NCBI GenBank assembly: GCA_022266195.1 | Contig: WHVY01000004.1 | Coordinates: 5,721,501-5,785,500 of the forward strand | Origin: Tetranychus cinnabarinus | Taxonomy: Eukaryota > Arthropoda > Arachnida > Trombidiformes > Tetranychidae | Length of the DNA stretch: 64,000 nt | Direction of reading: 5' to 3' | Shown: positions 58,385 to 64,000 of the stretch, one piece after another | Position numbering within the stretch: position 1 is the stretch's first letter | Layout: each line of letters starts with the position of its first letter | The notes under the pieces: generated by a model | The model's input: the letters and a program-made list of their open reading frames with translations, nothing else | Told to the model about the DNA's origin: nothing | The model's database searches: none | Program-made: the position numbers and the translations under genes

Positions 58385-58725
58385 AGCAAGCAGGTAATGG
58401 TTTACCTCTTCAAGTATTCACAGGAACTCGTTACCAGAGAGGAAACGGTTTTTTCGGTCGTTTTCTTACATCCAAGATTTTACCCCTACTGCGTTATCTA
58501 GGATCACAAGCATTGGACACTGGTAAGGCTATATTTGAAGACACTAAAAACTCTGCAGCTAATCACGTATCAGAGACTGTGGGTAAAATTGCTAGTGATG
58601 CAATCCAACATATTTCTAACAAAAGAAATAAACAGGAGGGTGCTGGAGGGAAGGTTATAAAAAGGGCCTTAATCAATAGGAAAAGGAAAAATTTGAATAA
58701 ACCATATTACGATTTCCTGAAATGA
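58366..58725 (+). CDS. Polinton pX/core-like basic virion protein
   Basis: A 119-aa basic protein. Residues 20-45 (TRYQRGNGFFGRFLTSKILPLL) hold the Gly/Arg and amphipathic stretch characteristic of the adenovirus pX/pVI-like small virion protein encoded between the minor and major capsid genes in adintoviruses. The C-terminus is Lys/Arg-rich (RALINRKRKN). Probable role: DNA condensation or membrane lysis during entry (family inference). The stop TGA overlaps the start of the major capsid gene (ATGA). Confidence 0.75.
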   Translation: MESYYIKQAGNGLPLQVFTGTRYQRGNGFFGRFLTSKILPLLRYLGSQALDTGKAIFEDTKNSAANHVSETVGKIASDAIQHISNKRNKQEGAGGKVIKRALINRKRKNLNKPYYDFLK

Positions 58726-60050
58726 CTTCCATACACAAACTTTCTTCTGAAGCTCTTCTTCCTGAACTGGATATTTTCACTGTACCACCTACACAGAAAT
58801 CTATTGAAAGGAGCTATGAAACACAACACCGACCTATTTCATCAATTACAGGTGGCAACTACCTGGAATTCCATATTCCTACATCAAAGGACGAGTACGT
58901 ATTAATGCATGAAACATATCTATATATTAAGATGCAGTTAATTATGAACAAAAATGATAACACAGCTATGACTGAGGCAGACTGGGTTTGGTTGAAACCT
59001 GCTAATAACTTGTTACATTCAATGATAAAGCAAGTTGAACTTAAGCTTGGAAACAGAGAAGTTACTTCTTCATCAAACACGTATGCTTACAGAGCTTATT
59101 TTGAAAATCTATTGGGCCACGGAAAATCAGCAAAAGATACTCATTTACAGTGTTGTTTATGGAATGAAGATGCAGCAGAAAGGCGAGGTTACTTCTTACC
59201 GGCAACTAATAATGACAAAATAGGTGAATCTAAAGTTATTGATTTGTATGGGAAATTGCATGTTGATCTTACATTTCAAGGTAAAGCTCTCATCGGAGGT
59301 TGTGATTTACAGTTAAAGTTGATCCTTAACACAACTGATTTCGCTTTCGAATATTCGAATGCAGTTACTCTAAATCACAAAATTATTGATTCTAGTTTAT
59401 TTGTGCATCGTTTGCGAGCCTATCCAAATTTGGTTACTGCTCACGCTAAAGCATTGGGTTTGGCTCCAGCTAAATATCCGATAACAAGAGTAGAAGTTAA
59501 ACATATACCTATACCTGCGCAATCTATGGATGCTGTTCTAGACAATATTATAATTGGACAGCTACCTCGCAGATTATTTCGAGCTTGTGTTTCGAATAAA
59601 GCATTCAATGGTTCAAGAGAAAAGGATCCATTCCGCTTCGAACATTTCAATATTTCTCAAGCAGTCTGTTATCTGAACGGTGTCCAGTATCCGACCAATG
59701 GTTATCAACCTGATTTCGATAAAGGCAACTATGTTAGAGAGTATTCAGGACTATTCCAGGCAATGAATATGAACTCAACAGAGTCAACGATCGATATAAA
59801 GAGAAAAGAATTCGCTGATGGTAAAACCATTTTTGGATTCAATTTTGCTCCTGATCTGTCGCATGGTTGTGATTTGGTAGGACATGTCAATCCTATAAAT
59901 CATGGTACATTGAGAATCTACTTAAAATTTGCAAAAGCTCTTGCTGAAGTTATTGATGTTGTAATTTTTTGTGAATATGACAACATTATTGAGATTGATT
60001 ACGAACGAAATATCGCATCTGACTACAAAAACACTGTGAAACATGTATAA
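58722..60050 (+). CDS. MCP: Polinton major capsid protein (double jelly roll)
   Basis: A 442-aa hexon-like protein. The N-terminal signature LPELDIFTVPPTQKSIE, the EFHIPTSKDEYVLM block, and later LRAYPNLVTAHA and NGVQYPTNGYQPDF are typical of the Polinton/adintovirus major capsid protein. Length is normal. It would form the trimeric capsomers of an icosahedral particle. It overlaps the upstream ORF by 4 nt and the protease ATG by 8 nt. Confidence 0.92.
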   Translation: MTSIHKLSSEALLPELDIFTVPPTQKSIERSYETQHRPISSITGGNYLEFHIPTSKDEYVLMHETYLYIKMQLIMNKNDNTAMTEADWVWLKPANNLLHSMIKQVELKLGNREVTSSSNTYAYRAYFENLLGHGKSAKDTHLQCCLWNEDAAERRGYFLPATNNDKIGESKVIDLYGKLHVDLTFQGKALIGGCDLQLKLILNTTDFAFEYSNAVTLNHKIIDSSLFVHRLRAYPNLVTAHAKALGLAPAKYPITRVEVKHIPIPAQSMDAVLDNIIIGQLPRRLFRACVSNKAFNGSREKDPFRFEHFNISQAVCYLNGVQYPTNGYQPDFDKGNYVREYSGLFQAMNMNSTESTIDIKRKEFADGKTIFGFNFAPDLSHGCDLVGHVNPINHGTLRIYLKFAKALAEVIDVVIFCEYDNIIEIDYERNIASDYKNTVKHV

Positions 60051-60531
60051 TCATGAGATAAAGAATCTCTGTGCACATGTCAATAATTTTGTAGGAGTGT
60101 TTGCTAGAGATAAGATTCCCATAATCAACACATATCCTAGTTTCTTAGTTGTGAATAACGATAAGTCTTCAGGAAAGGGAAAACACTGGGTGGCCTTAAG
60201 AGTTGATTCACGCAAGTGCGAGTACTTTGACTCGTTCGGGCTGCCCCCTATGTATCCTGAGATGCATAGCTTATTTAAAGAGAAAAAACTTGTTTGGAAT
60301 GACAAACAGTTACAACATCTTGAGTCGAGAGGTTGTGGAGCATTTTGCGTTGCATTTGTGATTGATAGAGCAACCAATACATCCTTCAAAAGTTTTCTAG
60401 CTAAGTTCAGTAAGTTTCATAAGTGTAACGATAATCTAGCCTGGAAAATCATTGACGATGGATACAAAACAAATCAAAATGGACCTGAAGTGGATTCCAA
60501 ACGAAAAAGACTTTTACGGATTCAAAATTGA
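60043..60531 (+). CDS. PRO: Polinton adenain-like maturation cysteine protease
   Basis: A 162-aa protease of the adenovirus-type (C5/Ulp1-like) fold. The catalytic set is visible: H48 in GKHWVALR, D63 in CEYFDSFG, a Gln near 91, and C98 in GCGAFCVAF. It would cleave capsid precursors during particle maturation. The segment after residue 135 extends past the usual end and overlaps the next ORF by 74 nt. Confidence 0.92.
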   Translation: MYNHEIKNLCAHVNNFVGVFARDKIPIINTYPSFLVVNNDKSSGKGKHWVALRVDSRKCEYFDSFGLPPMYPEMHSLFKEKKLVWNDKQLQHLESRGCGAFCVAFVIDRATNTSFKSFLAKFSKFHKCNDNLAWKIIDDGYKTNQNGPEVDSKRKRLLRIQN

Positions 60532-60904
60532 AGTGCGAAGTCGCTATGGTAATATAGATTATGAATCTGCTCTATGTTTTACTGTCTGTGGTCAACAATG
60601 CTACTTTGCTCCTGCAAAATTCGATAAAAATGGTGAAATTTCAATGTATTTGAAGGATGCGCTTCCTGAAGATGTAGGAGGATATATCAAGCAGTTTTAT
60701 GAACAACTTCCTGAACGGGATCCAGTTATTGTAAATGATCTTGTCTTGGTATACATTCTTGATTGTATCGGTATACCGTGTACGTTGCAGGAGAATAAAA
60801 AGTCTAAAAGAAGCTGGTTTGGGGTCCTTAGAAGCAAAATTCGTATTTGTTTACTTTTTCCATTCTTTTTGCGCTTCACAATTTCTAAAGGCTATTTATC
60901 CTAG
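60458..60904 (+). CDS. Polinton protein of unknown function downstream of the protease
   Basis: 148 aa from the first ATG (60458), overlapping the protease end. The body contains Cys pairs (LCFTVCGQQCYFAP), a conserved-looking FYEQLPERDPVIVNDLV stretch, and a C-terminal hydrophobic segment (ICLLFPFFLRFTI). I cannot place it in a family. The next intergenic region holds a TATA box. Confidence 0.65.
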   Translation: MDTKQIKMDLKWIPNEKDFYGFKIEVRSRYGNIDYESALCFTVCGQQCYFAPAKFDKNGEISMYLKDALPEDVGGYIKQFYEQLPERDPVIVNDLVLVYILDCIGIPCTLQENKKSKRSWFGVLRSKIRICLLFPFFLRFTISKGYLS

Positions 60905-60998
60905 ATGATGTAATCATTACTGAATATTTCTTAAGAATAATAAAAATACAAATAACCAATCAAAATCGTCTAATTGTAATTATCCATTCTCTATCACG

Positions 60999-61008
60999 TA
61001 TAAATAGT
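60999..61008 (+). promoter_or_regulatory. strong TATA box before the coiled-coil/TBP pair
   Basis: GTATAAATAG stands 44 bp before the ATG at 61052. A CA-type start in TTTTCATTCATTTC would be ~20-30 bp downstream, giving a short leader. It is the clearest TATA box in the element and it controls the ORF pair that includes the TBP homologue. Confidence 0.6.
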
Positions 61009-61051
61009 TTGCTATTTCGCTTTTTCATTCATTTCAATCTTGTGAACTGTT

Positions 61052-61351
61052 ATGGATAGAATAGCTCTTGCAATAGAGTTAGTTAACGTTTCTGTAAACT
61101 GTGAGAATAGAAAGCTATCAAAGCAAGTTGAAGAGTTGATGAGAGAAGTTCAGCGGTTGAAGCGTGAAAATAGAAGGATTATGAGAAGGAACAACGTTTT
61201 GGTGCAAGAAGTAGAACAACTCAGTGACCTCGTTGAAGTTTGTGAACACCATTTAGATTCATTAAACTCTATCTACCAGGAATCTGTTGAGCAGAAGACG
61301 TACATAAAATATTTAGAAAAACAACTCAAAAAGCTCCTTGGATTCAAATAA
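61052..61351 (+). CDS. Polinton coiled-coil protein
   Basis: A 99-aa protein that is almost entirely a predicted coiled coil (LSKQVEELMREVQRLKRENR, NNVLVQEVEQLSDLVEV, YIKYLEKQLKKLL) with heptad-spaced Leu/Val. No canonical bZIP basic region is present. It is read in one unit with the following TBP-like gene (stop and start overlap by one base, TAATG), so it may be a partner of it; this is inference from position. Confidence 0.75.
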   Translation: MDRIALAIELVNVSVNCENRKLSKQVEELMREVQRLKRENRRIMRRNNVLVQEVEQLSDLVEVCEHHLDSLNSIYQESVEQKTYIKYLEKQLKKLLGFK

Positions 61352-61887
61352 TGATGGAAATGTTGGATAGCAACCCTAAGATAAGCAACATTGTTATAAA
61401 GTATCATCTAATAAGATTTCCATACAAACTTGCTGAATTGAGTAAGTATTTCCCTGGTATCGATTATCGGCCGAATAGATTCAGTGGTGCTATTCTCAAG
61501 TTCGAAACTGCTTGCTTACTTATATTCAACCATGGTAAGATAAATGCTGTTGGTGCCAAAAGCATTGACTCTGCTGATTCCACTATTGCCGCTTTCTGCA
61601 TGAAATTAAATCTTCCAATTGAATTCCATCATCGTCAAATAGTCAATATGGTTGGTATTTCTAACTTCAAACGTAAAATAAACCTCGATAAGTTGAGCAG
61701 AGAGAAACCTCGGATGTTCGAATACTATCCTGAATTATTCCCAGCAGCATATTATTGCAAAGAGAAGAAAAAGTGTTTGCTATTTCACACAGGAAAAATG
61801 ATAATAACTGGATGTAAAACATATAAAGACATAGTGAGTCTTCATAATGAGGTTCGTCTTTGTTTGTTGCTCTATGGATACTTGTAA
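61351..61887 (+). CDS. Polinton-encoded TATA-binding-protein (TBP) homologue
   Basis: A 178-aa protein, the length of the TBP saddle core, with the two-repeat layout. Repeat 1 is ~10-90: SNIV (N13, V15), PNRFSGAIL (F44), CLLIF..GK (F59) and VGAKS. Repeat 2 is ~96-178: IVNMVG (N99, V101), YYPELFP (F130), CLLFHTGKMIITGCK (F145, T153). The four Phe residues correspond to those that kink the TATA box, and both Asn and Val pairs that contact the minor groove are kept. The repeat-1 Thr (VTGAK in TBP) is Val/Ala here. PELFP, part of the TFIIB-facing stirrup, is retained. The divergence from cellular TBP is large, so it is not a recent host copy. Likely role: recognising the element's own promoters in the nucleus. 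AATAAA follows at about 61995. Confidence 0.88.
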   Translation: MMEMLDSNPKISNIVIKYHLIRFPYKLAELSKYFPGIDYRPNRFSGAILKFETACLLIFNHGKINAVGAKSIDSADSTIAAFCMKLNLPIEFHHRQIVNMVGISNFKRKINLDKLSREKPRMFEYYPELFPAAYYCKEKKKCLLFHTGKMIITGCKTYKDIVSLHNEVRLCLLLYGYL

Positions 61888-62522
61888 GCTATTGGAATTA
61901 ACTTTAACGATTTTATTCATAACTGTAATCATAATTATGCGTATATTATACATTCATTATGAAGAAAATCACTTCAATGAAACGTTGAATACTTGAATAA
62001 AGCGCTTTGCAAAAACTGACTCTAGTTATTACATTATTCATCTGAAGATGGCGTTGTGTTTACAGTCTGTTGAGGTAAGTCAACAGCGAAGTTCGAACAG
62101 GGATTTTGATCTTTTTTACGGTCTTTTAGCCTTATAACATGTAAGTGTGAAAAAGGGTCAAGCTAACTCCAAAATAACACATATATGTGAAAATGGTCAG
62201 GTCAGTTAATGTAACACAGGTGCAAAGGGTCGTAAACTTGGCCTATGTAACACATAAGTGTGAAAAAGGGTCGGAAAGTTAGGTAAGGTAAGGTTAAAGT
62301 TGAAACAAAGAAAGCGTGACAGGTAAAATAAGTCACATCGGTAGAAAATACCATTGCATCAAAGTTTGTCAAAGTTGACATTTCATTTTGACCTCTCTTC
62401 TGTTCCCTTCATTTTCAATTTTTTTCAACTTGATTTGGTTTTTTTCAATTATTTTATCATTTTTTTATCAATTTATTCAATTATTTTGTGTTTCAAAATT
62501 ATTTAATTATTCAATTTTTATC
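61888..62522. other. Polinton right non-coding region with short repeats
   Basis: It includes the poly(A) signal for the TBP unit near 61995, an iteron-like repeat set (62135-62272), and a pyrimidine-rich leader (62390-62520) before the last gene. Confidence 0.5.
62135..62272 (+). repeat. four iteron-like repeats near the Polinton right end
   Basis: Units at 62135-62159, 62175-62199, 62212-62231 and 62248-62272 share TAACA..TAAGTGTGAAAA and end in GGGTC. They are spaced 36-40 bp apart and all have the same orientation. The third unit is shortened. The location between two genes and close to the terminus would suit a regulatory or replication-related element; function is inferred. Confidence 0.6.
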
Positions 62523-63014
62523 ATGAGTGCGCATGAAATCGTGTTTTCCGCCGTTACGGCAGCTACGACCATCGCCATGGTGCATCAATGCACTGTTAAG
62601 TTATTGATAAATGTCAGTGATGGCACAATAACTGTTGCTGCTACCCAACAAAATTCTTTTCCGCCACCACCACAAAATTGCCCTTCTCCACCATCACCAT
62701 CTTATTCACCAACTGAACCTGCACCACCTCCACCTCCATCTCCATCATCATCATTCATCATCGAATCTTCTGATGACGAAGAAATGGCCAACGAAACTGA
62801 GGATTCGTCATTTGTTGAAGAGCCTGAACTTGACGATAAAGTAAGTGATTCAGATGACGAATCCTCAGTTTCGTCTGATTCAGTCGAACTCGAACTCCCT
62901 CTTTCCTATCAAAAAAACTGTAATATTTGTCCATTCTTACGAAAGGACAAAGAAGGAAAGAGAGAGTTCGAGGACTACTCAGTTGAGCATTGCTCAAAAA
63001 AACGTAAATTGTAG
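62523..63014 (+). CDS. Polinton right-end protein: Pro-rich, acidic, C-terminal Cys/His and NLS
   Basis: 163 aa from the first ATG (62523). Residues 1-40 look ordered (IVFSAVTAATTIAMVHQCTVKLLINV). Residues 45-80 are Pro/Ser-rich, 80-130 highly acidic with Ser-Asp-Asp-Glu clusters typical of CK2 targets or activation domains. The tail has CNICPF and later HCSKKRKL, a possible small zinc site and nuclear signal. I do not recognise a family. The layout is that of a regulatory protein. AATAAA at about 63029 ends the unit. A 21-bp perfect inverted repeat lies inside the coding region. Confidence 0.65.
   Translation: MSAHEIVFSAVTAATTIAMVHQCTVKLLINVSDGTITVAATQQNSFPPPPQNCPSPPSPSYSPTEPAPPPPPSPSSSFIIESSDDEEMANETEDSSFVEEPELDDKVSDSDDESSVSSDSVELELPLSYQKNCNICPFLRKDKEGKREFEDYSVEHCSKKRKL
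62791..62874. repeat. 21-bp perfect inverted repeat inside a coding region
   Basis: ACGAAACTGAGGATTCGTCA at 62791 is exactly complementary to the sequence ending at 62874, with a 42-nt loop. Both arms encode parts of the acidic domain (ETEDSS and DDESSVSSD). Confidence 0.85.
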
Positions 63015-63085
63015 TTTTTAATCTAAAAAAATAAAACAATTTGAACTTTGAAACTTTTGTTCAATTCATTTGCCTTATGTTTGAC

Positions 63086-63120
63086 CCGCCCCTTTGACAC
63101 CGCGCTTCTAACTTACTACT
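63086..63120 (-). repeat. Polinton right terminal inverted repeat
   Basis: Ends in CTTCTAACTTACTACT, complementary to the left end over 35 bp with one mismatch. Confidence 0.9.
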
Positions 63121-63126
63121 TACATT
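63121..63126. repeat. target-site duplication, right copy
   Basis: TACATT, identical to 48122-48127. Confidence 0.9.
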
Positions 63127-63731
63127 CATACCTGTTTCATGCGAGTTGAACACAAAATAGACACATTGAACAACTCAACAAATGACTTGTTTATTAATGA
63201 CATTCGGAAAGTTCGTCGATTGTATTGCTTTGCTGTTGAAACGACAGAAAAGTTGAACTCTCTATTCATGCCAATTACAGCTCTTGTTTTAGTCATCAGT
63301 ACAGTTGAAAGTCACTTCTCGTTTGTACATGCAATTGTTGATCCATCAACTTTAATTTTATTTAATTTAGGATTCGCGAATTTTATCCTTACAACCTATC
63401 ACATGATTTAAATGACTTACAACCTATCAATCACCTCTCAACCAGAATTTATCAATCAGTTTAATCACTTAAATACAAAACTGATTCATTATTTGCTAAT
63501 AAAGAGGTAATTATAAAATTCAATAACTTCTATCTTAGGTACTCATTTTTTTTATCTTCATGTTTTTCTCATTAAATCCAGGTTTACCCCTTTCTCCTTC
63601 GTATTGAACGTGCTGATGTTGGGTTTACTTTCCTGGACCTGTTTGTTATCACACCAACTTGCGTGACTACACTGGCTACAATATCATTGACTATTGGTTT
63701 GGCAACACCAGCATTGGCAACAATAAAATAA
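63121..63731 (+). pseudogene. lineage-A receptor pseudogene, right part (interrupted by the Polinton)
   Basis: After the second TACATT (63121-63126) the receptor continues (CFMRVEHKIDTLNNST, VRRLYCFAVETTEKLNSLFMPITA) in the frame left off at 48127. An insertion of 14 bp near 63407 shifts the frame at the TYHMI position, and a TAA appears near 63463 where paralogues have TTA/TTT. Exon 1 ends at 63506, the intron is 63507-63581 and exon 2 runs 63582-63731 and is open. The gene is dead independently of the Polinton because its start and promoter are also missing. Closest paralogue: 32003. Confidence 0.85.
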
Positions 63732-64000
63732 CAAATGAAAAAATTCTTCAATCGACGTTCCACCTTTTTTCCCTTCTGCAAAATCGCACTTTCAATGTAT
63801 TAATATTGAAACTTATTAATAAACAGGATAATTTTATCCAGGAATATAAGCGCAATTTCTTTCTCAATAATGAATTACCATTAATATTTATGGTGAAACT
63901 TTTAATGGCAGAAGAGATAATTACTTTACTCGCAATCAACTAGGTTTTAAACACTTAGTAATGGTTCGAGAATTTCGCATAAATCAAAAATTCTGTATCA
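63732..64000. other. 3' flank of the receptor pseudogene
   Basis: No gene is recognised in the last 270 bases. Confidence 0.4.

Larger units (their letters stand above)
48128..63120 (+). mobile_element. complete Polinton/Maverick (adintovirus-like) element, 14,993 bp
   Basis: The element is bounded by 35-bp terminal inverted repeats beginning AGTAGTAAGTTAGAAG and by TACATT target duplications. It encodes the full Polinton core set on one strand: DNA polymerase B, packaging ATPase, integrase, penton-like and major capsid proteins and cysteine protease, with no frameshift or stop in any of them. This suggests a recent, possibly active copy able to make virion proteins. Its non-core cargo includes a TBP homologue (61351) and a NADAR-like protein (53876). 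The inverted repeats are much shorter than the several hundred bases usual for Polintons. Base composition is like the host. Confidence 0.95.

Noticed and set aside
62841..62853. GTAAGT...TTCAG as an intron in the right-end Polinton gene
   Set aside because: The interval is only 13 nt, far too short for splicing, and the frame is open through it.

Overview
The window reads as AT-rich nuclear DNA of a chelicerate, most likely a spider mite (Tetranychus-like). That identification is an inference from three things seen together: a dense same-strand array of short two-exon 7TM gustatory-type receptor genes with very small introns, two tandem copies of a secreted Ser/Gly-rich silk-fibroin-like gene, and overall compactness. 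No species marker gene is present.

Layout. (1) Positions 1-39862 and the remnant around 47825/63731 hold a gustatory receptor (GR) cluster, all on the + strand. I separate three lineages by their N-termini: A (starts MNTSN-type, 345-347 aa), B (contains MLRFEGK, 351-353 aa) and C (starts MNQI, 359-361 aa). Twelve complete genes look intact (A: 16548, 25577, 29818, 32003, 34781, 38401; B: 3965, 22104, 27558; C: 8894, 11389, 19475), one A gene is cut by the window start, and there are several pseudogenes and relics. Every gene has a long exon 1 ending in GAG or GAA, a phase-0 intron and a 46-50 codon last exon carrying TM7. (2) On the minus strand at 1276-7502 are the 3' exons of a Sidestep-like cell-adhesion gene; two B-lineage GR genes sit inside its large intron. 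(3) Positions 40048-47520 hold a 2.6 kb segmental duplication, each copy with one fibroin-like gene, separated by foldback and direct-repeat elements. (4) Positions 48128-63120 are a complete 15.0 kb Polinton/Maverick (adintovirus-like endogenous DNA virus or transposon) with a 6-bp target duplication TACATT and 35-bp terminal inverted repeats. It is inserted in an A-lineage GR pseudogene, which it splits.

The Polinton has all its genes on one strand and uninterrupted: protein-primed-type DNA polymerase B, FtsK/HerA-type packaging ATPase, RVE integrase with a chromodomain, penton-like minor capsid, pX-like core/lytic peptide, double-jelly-roll major capsid protein and adenain-like protease, plus several unassigned small ORFs. 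Many adjacent ORFs overlap by a few bases. The unusual cargo is the main discovery in this window: a 178-aa TATA-binding-protein (TBP) homologue that keeps all four DNA-intercalating phenylalanines, read directly after a coiled-coil protein behind a textbook TATA box, and a NADAR/YbiA-like domain protein just upstream of the ATPase. Together these suggest an element that brings its own promoter-recognition factor and an NAD/ADP-ribose-related effector.

Other mobile DNA: a 372-bp foldback MITE with TAA target duplication (21423-21794), a deleted Tc1/mariner copy with TA duplication (33420-33915), and two palindromic elements between the fibroin genes.
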